From Phoronis australis (Eukaryota; Phoronida; Phoronidae), in NCBI GenBank assembly GCA_002633005.1, contig NMRA01000109.1:408624-470623 (forward strand): a DNA stretch of 62,000 bases. Reading direction: 5' to 3'. Below are positions 35,632 through 46,230 of the stretch, one piece after another. The notes under the pieces were generated by a model. That model was not told the origin of the DNA. It searched no databases and worked only from the letters and a program-made list of their open reading frames with translations. Each line of letters starts with the position of its first letter. Within the stretch, counting starts at the first letter, position 1. Position numbers and translations under genes: made by a program.

Positions 35632-36090
35632 ATGATGTATAACACGCTACCTGCATGCATATCTTTACCTGAACTTCATTTTATGGGTGAGGGTGAACAA
35701 AAGTTACGTACGTAAAGTCCACATAAATAACCCATTTTCCCTTTGGTCAATGTCTACTTCGTCGGAGTTCAAGATGCACATGGACTTGATGTTTTAACTT
35801 ATGTAGAATCCGAATGGTGTCGTCAGGCACTGGCCATAGCTACAGTTGTGTTTTCTTCATGAAGTTTATTGCAATATCATGGTTTTTATAATCAACATGC
35901 AGTAATTCCCATATATTCCAACTGATCACAGATCGTTTGCCTCGTTCTGACTAATGAGTCCACTTCGGTTTTGATGTACATTGTTAATACAATTCATGTG
36001 ATGATGGAGTTACCTTGTGCATGTCATTTTAACAAATATATTTTGCTATTTGTGCTAAAAACAACAACGTATTTCATTATCTGTTTTCAG

Positions 36091-36114
36091 ATGGATGGGC
36101 AAAACTTTCCCTGT
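36091..36114 (+). CDS. Candidate micro-exon 5 (24 nt, phase 1-1)
   Basis: Acceptor CATTATCTGTTTTCAG, donor GTGAGTATTC, length 24 nt, orthologous in position to 4662 (copy A) and 48454 (copy C). Phase 1 reads (D)GWAKLSL. Core identity to copy A is lower than that of the flanking intron. Confidence 0.5.
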
Positions 36115-38982
36115 GTGAGTATTCATTGAGCCACAGTTTCTCAATAATAATATTCATACGGAGAGAGAGGATTCATCAAAACAATTTTGAATATATTGTG
36201 CCAATTTCAACTTCACTGCTTATCAACATGTCTATATTTACAGGAACTGTTTTAAGTTTTCAAGTAAGTCTCGGTTCTTCCCACAATGTAGTTTTAGTGA
36301 GCAATGGTGAATCAGTGTAACCATAAAACTCTTGTCCTTGAATGACAAAATCGATTAGGGGCTGCTTAGGTTGCGGCGTACATGCGTGGAGTTTGTTTGC
36401 ATTTAGTTCTTTTTATGGAATTTATTTCAGTGAAACCTTTCCCAACATCACCGTTTTACAACCATATTGCAAGAAAGTCATATCTTTAGAATACATTTCA
36501 CCAGTTTATTATTGTGCATGATCTTACCAGAAACAAATTTAATTCATAAATAATAATCGTTTCGCATCCCTGACACGTTTAAAAATATGTTTCCTTTTAA
36601 CATCAGCGAGTGTTACGAAAATACGAGAAACAAAAATGATCACTATAAAAATTACAGACGTGTTGCTGATGCCACGGCCGTTGACTTTCGGATCGCTCCA
36701 GCCACTCTGTCCCCACTGGTGGGAATTTTGTTTACCGCTGAATCTGAAATTTGAGAGATGTTACGTTATGGAAAAGTGAACAAACGGAAACGGCTCTTGA
36801 ACTGATAGAGATGCCACTGTGCAAAATGTTTTTTCCAGGTTTGAATTTGTTTCTTCAGATTTGGATCATGTATTTTCAGGAAACTAGGCAAATAGGTTTC
36901 TATCAAACGGGCTACAACACCTTACCATTTTCGGTCAGCTTTGACTTCTTTTGCACCACATGGTGGCCAATCCTTCCTTTTCGCGTCTGTTTCCTGGCGT
37001 CCACTTCCCTATCTGCTATATTGCTTAAAGGATCATGATAATAATTAGCATAATTATGTGTTCTTGACGAGTACGCCATGACTCAAGTTGATTTTCGACG
37101 GTGCAACTACTGTGTCGATCCCTAAGGGAGATTTTGTTTTTTGCGTCTTTGGCAGAATCTCCCTAACCATAAGTTTAAAGAGATTTGTGAAATTTGGAAA
37201 ATGTGCTTCTGTGCAGCTGACAACAAACGATAAAAATCTCGAACTAATCCAATTACCACTCAGCCGAACAGTAGCAACACCTTTTTTACGTTTACCTCTG
37301 CGTTATCGGAGTTCATGCATGACCTTTCATGAAATTCAGCAAATAAGTATCTATTAAGGCAACAATGCCTTCCCATTTTCGGGCAGATTTGATCTTTTTT
37401 GTGCCACCCTTTGGTCATTTTAAAAAATCCACGTTTTTTGTTGCTTCTACCTGTCTATATGCTAAACGACTCAAAGTACCAACATGAAAATTGATTGTTA
37501 TATTCCTGACGTGAGGACTCTGGCTAATGTTGATAATTGGATGTTTTACCATTATGGCACCCCTCAGGGTTGTATTTCCTTAACTCTTTGAAAGGTCTTT
37601 GCGATATTTGACAGATGAGCTCAAACTGAGATGGCAATAGATGACGATGAGTTTCAGAACAATCTGTTTATAGCTTTGCCCCATAGTTTCAATAGATTTT
37701 TTTACATTTGCCTCTGCGTCTGTTTTTACAAAAGCGACACCGCCATCTTAATTCGGTTGGCATTTATATATTCTTTACTATGCAATGGCCATTCTATGAT
37801 ACTAAAATCGCTCATGGAAGCACACAGTTAGCGGTGCTATCGTGGGCCCACTCCAATGCTCTGCGTTGCTCTTGTTTATAACTATATTTCACTACAGAAA
37901 AAATCAAATTTCAGAAATCGAATGATCATAAAACGCCTGAGGAGTGGTAAACATGACATAAACGAATTTGTATAGAAATAACTGAAAACAGTAATAGTAT
38001 ATACATACATACAGTATAAGTACACACACGGGCTCAAATAAAAACACAATGAATTTTAGGGAGTTACATTAGCAAGTGCCATTAGGGCCTAAAATATTAA
38101 TTTATAGTTGCAGAATAGGAATCCAGAAATCAAATACCACTTCTTTCCGTAAAATACTGTAACATAAGTCTAAGGCTCAAAATGTAACGGTCAATACATT
38201 TTGGGCATGCCGTTTGATAGGCCCTTGAAAGTGGTTCCAAGGCTGTAGCTGAAAAAATGCCAGACCTCAGAAAAATCCCAGCATCCAGTTTAGTTTACAT
38301 GTCGCTAAAAATTAACCAAAGCAATTGTCGGGTCTGTAGATTATTCCTGCTGTAAACATTGGTTCAATAAAGAAAAACAACGTGTCCACAACTAGATAAA
38401 TTTATTTCTTTCGTCGGTAGTTATGTCGTACCAGTTCGTAATTTATTGGTTAACTGAAACTTTATAAAACAAAACACTCTAAGTTATGAAGACTGGCTAA
38501 ATTATACCATTACGATGTCGTTGCATCTTGTACAAAATGGATAGCTAACGTCTACTATCAACATAAACAATAGACCAGTCTGCGTGAAATGTTAAATGGT
38601 AACCAAATTCATACTTACAGCCTTTGCCTGAAAAAAACCCTGCCCCGTAATCTACACACGGTGCTGCCCGTACCTGGCAGTACAAGAAGTTTGATTGACA
38701 CAGACACCATTACATCTTAACACAACCATGAAAACAACACCAACGAAAGTTAGGTTGACTATGTAATGAATTATTCCGAGACAACGCCGCAAGACATATA
38801 ACTGACGCCTTATGAGATCAGTAATGCCACCTCTAGGAAAACAGGAAACACGCTGTATGCATTGTCTGCATATACATCTATTGATATTGACAAAAATGAA
38901 CATGGACCAATAAAATTAATATCCATTTGGTAATTAAAACATTACATTTAAACCCAATCCAGCAGGCAGTCTGAAATTCACA

Positions 38983-39039
38983 ATGCAAACTCTTGCATTA
39001 AGTCTCGGAATCCCAAGCTCTCGTAATAGAATGCATAGG
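38983..39039 (+). pseudogene. Relic of the signal-peptide first exon (copy B)
   Basis: Aligned with 50123-50190. The original start position (38971) is CTG, but an in-frame ATG lies at 38983, followed by 19 codons to a good CATAGG|GTAAGT donor that copy C lacks. The donor leaves phase 0, which does not fit the phase-1 array, so I treat it as a relic or a separate transcript start. Confidence 0.35.
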
Positions 39040-39329
39040 GTAAGTGCTAAATTTGGCATTCCAGGATGGATTTCAGTAGCGGCCAGCTAGAAAAATCTCC
39101 CAAAATCACCCGTCTCCATTCCAAGATCACGGCGGTATTTCCCCGTCTTGCTTTCCAATGATGTTCTAAATGTTCGTGAACACCACTCAATACTATGGTT
39201 CTATGGTGTAACATACCTAAATTTTATCTGCATAACTCATTTTTGTCAATGTCTACTTTGTCCAACGTGAAAATTAACAGTTGTTTCTTCATTTGCAACA
39301 ACTTTATTGCGATTTCATTATTTCCATAA

Positions 39330-39652
39330 CCCACTAGCAGTAATTCCCCTATATGTTAACTGTTTTCCTATATGTGTCTCATTCTGAAATGACGAATGAT
39401 TTCCTGTCAGGTTAAAGATTCTTATTACAATTCGTAGGTGGCTGGAATTACTGAACAGTACAATAGTGACTATAACAAATGTACGCTAATGTTATTAAGT
39501 GTGTAATGTTTATGATTCCTTAACATAGTAATTTCTTTATCACTCTATGACTTACAGTTGCTTCAACAGGCACTCCCGAGCGTGAGTATTTATTATACTA
39601 CTTTCCCCCTCCCCTAAAAAGAACGAATGCAAGCAGAGAATTTATCAATGTC
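39330..39652 (+). repeat. Tandem micro-exon unit U0, left part
   Basis: Pre-exon blocks TGTCTCATTCTGAA.TGACGAATGATTTC, AGATTCTTATTACAATTCGTAGG, ATTACTGAACAGTACA, TTAACATAGTAATTTCTTTATCA, then exon and GTGAGTATTTAT. Its downstream intron is interrupted at 39653 and resumes at 43199. Confidence 0.8.
39558..39581 (+). CDS. Candidate micro-exon 6 (24 nt, phase 1-1)
   Basis: Acceptor CACTCTATGACTTACAG, donor GTGAGTATTT. Phase 1 reads (V)ASTGTPE with one base over. Flanks are nearly the same as in units 43618 and 44122, while the core retains only an ACAGGC.CTCC-like word in common. Confidence 0.55.
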
Positions 39653-39753
39653 AATGGAGCTATTCGGAGAATTCTCCTCGCGGTGTCGCTGCTGTACTAG
39701 TGGTGATTGAATTGCGCATGCGTGGCTGTTTGCATGTAAACAACTGGTAAAAG

Positions 39754-40718
39754 ATGGAATTGTTATCAAAATACGTCGTCGCGCTAAGCCTTATTACTGC
39801 TAATTTCCTTGGTGCAAGTCTTTGACAGGTGGTCACAAATTCCCAAAAGACCTAAGGTTACTATATTCGTGGACAATTGCGGTCAAAAGGGTCAACTAAT
39901 TGGCAAAAAGTGTGTGGATGCTGAAGCCCCGTGTTTACTTTAGGAGTCTATGACTATGCAGTTCCATTCGGAGGCTACACAACATTACTTGGTAAGTTTT
40001 TAGCAATCAATTTTCTATCAACATCGTTTGGTGATTTTATCCCCACCAGTTACCCCACTGAATAACAGGTTTATTGAGTGGAACTAGTGTTTCTTTTAGG
40101 AAACTCACCCGATGCCGGGTAGGCTAGCAGCACTACATATTCATATTGTCCTGGGTGGGAGTGCTCCCAAAATAAGAGATGTATGGAACGTGATGCACAG
40201 AAGTCAAGGGTGACTTTTTCAAAGCAGTTTCTCTTCAAAACTATGCTGTTTCCAATAAAATTCTCTAGATGTGTGAGTTTCCTTATTTTATCGCGGACTC
40301 CACCCCCAGGACTACAAGACCAATTATCGAATGGACATGAATAAGCCTTAATTTAGTAAATGTCGTAACATTGTATTGGAAGAAAAATTGATTCCTAGGA
40401 TGAATTTTACTTGCTGAGATCACATTTTAAGTGTCATGAAAAATACACATTGTTAAATCACTTTTAGCCTGTTTTACATATTTTAATTCAGATATTAAAT
40501 AAGACTTGGGTACAAAGGTTACTAGTTTCTACACATAAACATGAAGATGAAACGTCAAGTATGTTCTGCCTTACAAAAGTCTTGTCTTTTCCTTTACAAT
40601 TTGCTAATATTTCTCTGACTATTCTGTTACAGGTGAGCGAAAACAACTGAAACCAACCGCCCAACCATTTATTTTACCTTTGGACAAAGTGAAAAGCAAT
40701 CCTTCAGCAATAACCTGA
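39754..40718 (+). CDS. Possible three-exon gene for a 63-residue secreted or membrane peptide
   Basis: Exon 1 (39754-39811) encodes MELLSKYVVALSLITANFL, a signal-peptide or anchor-like helix, with donor G|GTGCAAGT (weak). Exon 2 (39944-39991, 48 nt, acceptor GTGTTTACTTTAG, donor GTAAGT) encodes VYDYAVPFGGYTTLL. Exon 3 (40633-40718, acceptor TATTCTGTTACAG) encodes ERKQLKPTAQPF then ILPLDKVKSNPSAIT-stop (TGA 40716). Both junctions are phase 1 and give Gly. Introns are 132 and 641 nt. The phase agrees with the surrounding micro-exons, so exon 2 could instead be part of that gene. I recognise no family; the weak first donor is the main doubt. Confidence 0.45.
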
Positions 40719-41544
40719 GAGAATTGAATATAATTCAGAAATTAGTACTTGATATGGCTGATTATGGACTCCGTCGCATTGTTGTTTCTTTCTGTGCTTT
40801 TTCAGTCTGCCATTTGTTTTTAAATACACTGATAAATGTTCATTCTCGAATCTTGTGCATAGCAGATTCTTATCTAGCTAGCTACAATTGAAAACATACA
40901 ATAAGACAATCGATGCAGTCACTGAATGTCATTTCCCCCATAATGTGTACCAAATTGAAAAGTTTTTACCAATAGTATAAAGCTTTTCCTCTGAAAGGAA
41001 AATTTAATGTCACTCAGCTTTTGGCTTTCATTTCACTGGGATCTCGTTTCAATGGCCTATAGAAGCGCTTGTAAAAAAGGTCCGTCCAGTTTCGACACGT
41101 GGCTTTCTTTCATGTAACCTCATTCAGCCTCAATAACATCCACAATTAGACCCTTGAAGGTAAACACAGCAGCATATCACTTAAATCGTTTTGAGCCCAA
41201 AATCAGACCCTTGAAGTAGACCAGAGTGTCACTAGATATTCTTTAGCTTCAGTCCTTCATGTTTCTTCCAGGAAAGGAAATAAGCTATTGTCCACACATG
41301 ACTCATTGCCTATGAAAGGGCACCCTCACCAACAAGGCTTACTTGTGTGGCAGTCAGATATAGTTCGTCTGAATACACAGACAGTCCACTGGCACATTGT
41401 CTTATGGTAACTTAGTACTGCGATTCACATTTCTCTAGGGCCACTGACTTGTACATTGTGCCATGCAGCACTGGTGGTGTGTGGAAGTGCTGTGGGACGA
41501 GAACGGAGTAACAAAGCTTGTCTATGATACAGCTTGAAGTGGCC

Positions 41545-43042
41545 TTAAAATGTCACTGAACCTGGAACAAATATTGAAATGTGAATAATTAAGTACTCCA
41601 GATTGTGTCAAAACGTTATCCCTGTTGTTCAAAAATATATGGTGACTGCTCTACAGTTTCACATAAAATTAAATAATTACTATTTTCAGAAACCAAGGGT
41701 GTATATAAAAAGCATTGCATAAAACTCTCTTTATTTTTTATTCGTAGCCATAACAATTCTTTAAACGCATCACTTGTCTGCAAAATATACAAGCTTTTTG
41801 AGACAACTTCAAACCTTTGTTACCCATTTTCAAACCTTTTTAATTTCGATACTTTCAGCAATTTTAAACTCCGATTACAGGTTCATGGGTCTGTCAAGAA
41901 TACTTCTAGTCTAAGGTTGATGGAACCGTTTCTCAGACTTTTAATTTTTCTTGTAATAGAAGATATGAAGACTTAGGTCATTTAAAAATGATGATTAACC
42001 TTTCTGTTGTTTAAGAGTAATTTCAAATCGTAAGGCACCATCAAAAATGCAATTTTCACAAAAAATGGCAGTCATTTGAATTTATAACGACTTGCAACAT
42101 TTCAAGGCATGAGTTAAGACTATTCAGTCACTATGAATTCAGAAAATGTAATATATTTTCATGGGTTTACAGTTGATCCAAGTAGCAAAACAGTTTCAAG
42201 AAATCAACTTGAAGGTACTTCATGAAGGTTAAGAATTACCTCACCATGCTCTTTTCCCCAAACATGTATTACCAGTTATTTCCACGCATTCAGTTTTACC
42301 AAATATTACAACCCCAACCCCCCATGCCAATCCCCCGCTAAGAACTTGAATAAGAAAATTAACAAAATGACTTACATACCTTTCTCTAAAAATAGCTGCT
42401 CCTTTTCAAAGGCTTTGTTCGTTGCCTCCAATATTGAAAGTAGGCTTTGACAAAAGATCTGCACTAGATGGGAAGATCTTGTTGGTTAGCTGCAGTCAAA
42501 GGCTAAAAACCAATTTTTGTCACTCCATTCAGGGACGGTGCAGAAGCGATGCATATCTCCTCTGCACGGTACAAGCCCTCAAACCTAAAAACCAAAAGTT
42601 ACGTGAAAACAGACTAGATAGATTTCCATTTCAACGTGTACTAGATTTCCAGAAGACATATGATAGGGAGTAAACAAATAGTCTAATGCAATGGATACTT
42701 GTCATGTACCCTTTGCCATTGACCTTGGATTGTAATCTTAACTCATTAACCTGTATCGAGTTGACAGCATAAACATTCAGCATTGATTGATGTAACTGTC
42801 ACTGATAAACTGTTAGAAATCATTCCAAACAATAATAATGCTTTGATGCACGAAAAGATCCCGATTGTTACGTCAAGTATCGTATCACATATCACAACAA
42901 AGATTAACCCGACTGGCGACGGCCGCGAAGTCGACATCGGAGAGTACCTCAGTTAACAGGCATCGGTAGAATAAGCATGGAATAATCGTTAAAATAATCA
43001 CCTACCTTACCTTTGTATAAGGTCGTGCTTACTTCCTCTCAT
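41545..43042 (-). CDS. Possible four-exon minus-strand gene, ~62 residues
   Basis: Exons on the minus strand: 43042-43011 (ATG, ends AAG|GTAAGG), 42584-42524 (acceptor GGTTTTTAG; encodes FEGLYRAEEICIASAPSLNG; donor GTGACA), 42458-42380 (acceptor CTAGTGCAG; IFCQSLLSILEATNKAFEKE then QLFLEK; donor GTATGT) and 41561-41545 (acceptor TTTGTTCCAG; GSVTF-stop). Phases 2, 0 and 1 match at each junction. The middle exons look helical; they faintly recall the N-terminal half of Rpp21/RPR2-type RNase P proteins, but the zinc ribbon is missing, so I do not name it. One intron would be only 65 nt. It is speculative but internally consistent. Confidence 0.3.
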
Positions 43043-43617
43043 AGAAGCACCCTTTTCACGCAATCTCAGATTCAGTTGGCACAGCTGCAAGCCATTTCAC
43101 CATTTATTTAAAGGGCTCACGAAATCGAGGCTGTTAATCTATCACCACTAGTACACGCGCGCCCTCTAGTTATTGTAGATTTTCCGAATAGCCCCATTGG
43201 AATAATTCTAACTAAGCTCACCTTGTTTCTAAATAATACTTACTCAAATAAGGAATTACGAAACAAATCATGTTGTAAATGCGTCTTAATTTTTGTTGCG
43301 TTGAACTTTCAAAAATACTTCAAGGTACAAGTTTATGGAAATGCACGGTACTGCAGACGTCTTTTCTTAACATAAGTAAAGCGTTCTAGTTGCCTAAGTT
43401 CCCTCTATGTCAACTGTTTTTCTATATGTGTCTTAATCTGGATTGATGAATGGTTTCATGTCAGTCATGCTACAGATTATTATTACAATTCTTAGGTGTC
43501 TGCAATTACTGATAATACACTAGTGACAATAACCAATGTACACTTGTATTAATAAGTATGTAATATTTATGATTTCTTAAAAGATTAATTTCTTTATCAA
43601 TCTATGATTTACAACAG

Positions 43618-43638
43618 GTTTAGCAGACACTGCCGCGG
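43618..43638 (+). CDS. Candidate micro-exon 7 (21 nt, phase 1-1)
   Basis: Acceptor CTATGATTTACAACAG, donor GTGAGTATTTG, length 21 nt. Phase 1 reads (G)LADTAA; phase 0 has TAG. Compared with its tandem neighbours the acceptor has shifted by a few bases, which keeps the length a multiple of three. Confidence 0.55.
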
Positions 43639-44121
43639 GTGAGTATTTGATACATTGCTTTTTTTAAATAAAGTCGAACAAATGCAAACAGAAAATTCAT
43701 CAATATCAATTTGAATAATTCTAATTAAATTCACCTTATTTCTAAATGATAGTTACTGAAATAAGTAATCACAAAAAATTCATGTTGCAAATGTGTTTGA
43801 AATTTTGGTTGCATAGAACTTTTAAAAATACATCAAGCTACAACTATATGGAAATACATGGCACTGCAGACGTCTTTTATAGACAAAAACAAAGCGTTCT
43901 AGTTGCCTAATTTTCCTCTACGTCAACTGTTTTCCTATTTATGTCTCATTCTGAAGTGACGAATGATTTCATGTCAGGCTACAGATTCTTATTACAATTC
44001 GTAGGTGGATGGGATTACTGAACAGTACACTTGCGATTATGACAAATGTACACTAATGTTATTTCTGTAATGTTTGTGATTCGTTAACATAGTAATCTCT
44101 TTATCAATCTATGATTTACAG

Positions 44122-44145
44122 TTATTATGACAGGCCCTCCTACTG
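44122..44145 (+). CDS. Candidate micro-exon 8 (24 nt, phase 1-1)
   Basis: Acceptor CAATCTATGATTTACAG, donor GTGAGTTTTT. Phase 1 reads (V)IMTGPPT; phase 0 has TGA. An internal CAG could act as an alternative acceptor giving a 12-nt in-frame exon. Confidence 0.55.
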
Positions 44146-44439
44146 GTGAGTTTTTAATATACTGTTTTTTCCCAAAAAAACGAATGAATGCAAGTAGAGA
44201 GTTCACCTATATCAATTTAATTAATTCTAACTAAATTCACCTTAGTCCAAAATAATAGTTACTGGCATTAGGAATCACAAAAAATATGCTGCAAATGTGT
44301 TTGAAATTTACGTTGCATTGAACTTTTAGAAAAATATCTCAAGGTACATATTTATGGAAATACATGGTACTGCAGACATCTTTTATGAACTTAAGCAAAG
44401 CGTTCTAGTTGCCACCTGATAAAACACACTTGAATCAAA

Positions 44440-44720
44440 ATAGCATAAGTGTGGCAGAAACACCTACTCAATTTTCTCCCTGACTTTGGAAGAAAAACGC
44501 TTACACACCGTGTGCACTTGTGAAAAAATTCTAAGAACAACAAACGTCAAGGAGCGCGAGTCCGGCAGACAAGTCCTCTTTTCGTTTCGTCTAAATCACT
44601 GTGAACTCTAAATGTCAACACTTCTGCTCTTTTTTCGAATATATTGACAAAACTAGAACACTCTACCAGAGCAATCCGTGCATTTTGTCAATGTATCACT
44701 TACTCCGAAGACTTCCTAGT
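44440..44720 (+). repeat. Dispersed repeat, copy 2
   Basis: Counterpart of 9235-9500. It follows directly on tandem unit U2. Confidence 0.75.
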
Positions 44721-44979
44721 TAAGTAGTCTTTATACACACCTGTACCTAAGATAAAATCTGAATATGTAAATTTTTCGTTTCTTGGTATTTTAGGCAGTA
44801 AGAGAAGCGTTAACATAACCACCCATAAGGCAGGTTATGAGCAGTATATTATTTATATTTCTTTCAAATAGTTTCTACAGTTTTCCGTTCAATGAGTTAG
44901 TAAACCGTGTAATGTACATGAATTTCAAAGTAACGACTTATGTTTTTTTTTTATTTTACAATGTCCAGCATGCGCTTGA

Positions 44980-45740
44980 ACTTTCCAGTTGCACTAAATT
45001 CTTTCAAATGTGACGTTATCATGGGTGGGCAACTGGTACATCTATTTCTGTTTTTTTTTTCGTGAATTCATTTGTAATTTCATGGTTCTCATAATCAACT
45101 TGCATGATGGATGTCTCACACTTTCACGATTTGCGAATAAAGGGTTAAGGTCTTATAAAGGTACAGACTGGAGATTGATCATTGTCCTACCGAATGATGC
45201 AGTCAACTATAGGCAAAACTCGTTCTGCACATGTATCTTCATCCGTTGTGACTGCTATATATTTGACAAATGGCTAAGCTCTTCTAAAGGTGGAGGATAC
45301 TTGACCACCTTGTTTTCCTACATTTTTGTATTTGATGCACTATGAATATTAAATCTGGTTAGAAACAAATGCAATGCTCTTTAGCTTTTGTCTTTCTAGT
45401 TTTCACCCTTGTGCTGGAAAATAATTTGCTCTACATAATTATCATTATATTACGGTATGGACAGACTATCAAAAAGCTATGCCACGAAATGTGAAAAAGC
45501 TGAGTTTCTATACGATATTTTTAAACACGGTCTGACTTGTTTGACCTACTTAAATTACTTAGCTAAATAGTCGGACAGTAAAATGACCCACGGCTCAAGT
45601 CACTCAACATCATTGACCTCATCCTTTTTAAACTTAGACATTTGGTTTTAACAAGTGTTTTAAAAAGAACATGGTCTGGAAACCTCTGTGTGCTACAACA
45701 TGTATAAGAGTTAAGTGTTCGAAACCAATTTTGAAATTCA
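44980..45740 (+). repeat. Segmental duplicate, copy 1 (partner 52550-53170)
   Basis: Shared blocks: GATCATTGTCCTACC.AATGATGCAGTCAACT (45177), GT.GAGGATACTTG.CCAC (45292), and GTATAAGAGTTA.GTGTTC.AAACCA (45701). An ORF at 45010-45345 lies in it, but its frame is not conserved in the partner, so I do not call it coding. Confidence 0.7.
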
Positions 45741-46039
45741 AATAAATATTGCGATGGACGTACAAGATGGGTAAGTACCTAATCTCGACACACGGTCAAG
45801 AATTAGAATATTTCAAACAACCACTATTCACATCAATCTTGGATGTCTGCTAGCGCAATTCCTCATGCCAAATACAAGTTGTGCCACCTGCTGACTCATA
45901 AATGGCATGATCAATTGTTGGTACATTAGATTATCTGGACTCTCCGTGTGGCTCACCTTACCGTAGCTCCACATTCCCCCGCATGCCAACGCTTGACAAA
46001 TATTGTGTCATTGTGAAAGTGAACAATCGGTTCAACTCG

Positions 46040-46230
46040 GGCTTGGAAATGATTGCCATTACAGTGTACTTGCCACTGTATGAAATACGCACTACTATTA
46101 ATACTCAAGTGATGTTAACAAGACATTAACAGAACAATTTGGATCTTAATCTACGTGTGCGGGTACTCAAACAGGTACTGCCAAGGGCGAGTGATTAGTT
46201 TACGACTGCTTCTCATGAAGTTCATCCACA
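46040..46230 (+). repeat. Decayed micro-exon unit
   Basis: Unit blocks ATTACAGTGTACTTGCCA, ATTAATACTCAAGTGATGTTAAC and ACATTAACAGAACAAT precede a 12-nt exon-like core; the donor has become GCGAGT. Confidence 0.5.
46175..46186 (+). CDS. Candidate micro-exon 9 (12 nt, GC donor)
   Basis: Acceptor GGGTACTCAAACAG; the core GTACTGCCAAGG differs by one base from the 12-nt candidate at 59382. The donor is GCGAGT, so splicing would need the minor GC-AG class. Phase 1 reads (G)TAK. Weak alone, better because of its near-twin. Confidence 0.35.

Larger units (their letters stand above)
35640..39300 (+). repeat. Duplicon copy B
   Basis: Longest copy. It aligns with 48000-50400 through the ATTTTCCCTTT..TCAATG block (35740), micro-exon (36091), TTGAATGACAAAATCGA block (36341), AGCCACTCTGTC block (36698) and the GTGCAACTACTGTGTCGA block (37101), and ends with the CAGGCAGT.TGAAATTCAC block (38961). 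Two internal, partly repeated AT-rich modules (37080-37460 and 37490-37800) account for its extra length. An ORF at 36751-37038 shows no domain. Confidence 0.75.
39653..43198. mobile_element. 3.5-kb inverted-repeat-bounded insertion inside unit U0
   Basis: The unit sequence stops at TATCAATGTC and resumes at GGAATAATTCTAACTAAG, matching the continuous TCAATTTGAATAATTCTAA of unit U1 (43700). The inserted segment starts AATGGAGCTATTCGGAGAAT and ends ATTTTCCGAATAGCCCCATT. The arms also share GTACTAGTGGTGAT (39694-39707, 43141-43154). The inverted ends run ~55 bp with gaps. No transposase was found. Two possible small genes point inwards: + at 39754-40718 and - at 43042-41545. Confidence 0.7.
43199..44415 (+). 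repeat. Tandem ~510-bp micro-exon units (end of U0, U1, U2)
   Basis: AAAGCGTTCTAGTTGCC recurs near 43378, 43891 and 44397, and ACTGCAGAC.TCTTTT near 43350, 43864 and 44370, giving a period of about 510 bp. Each unit has pre-exon blocks, a micro-exon, GTGAGT, and a shared downstream intron (AATTCTAACTAAATTCACCTTA...AAATGTGTTTGAAATTT). Intron identity between units is high by eye. Confidence 0.88.

Noticed and set aside
36244-36263. 20-nt segment between TTTACAG and GTAAGTC (second possible micro-exon in duplicon B)
   Set aside because: Good splice signals, but 20 nt is not a multiple of three. Copy A has a changed acceptor and a 19-nt core, and copy C lacks the donor, so it does not fit the array rule. 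I record it because it counts against a purely selective reading.
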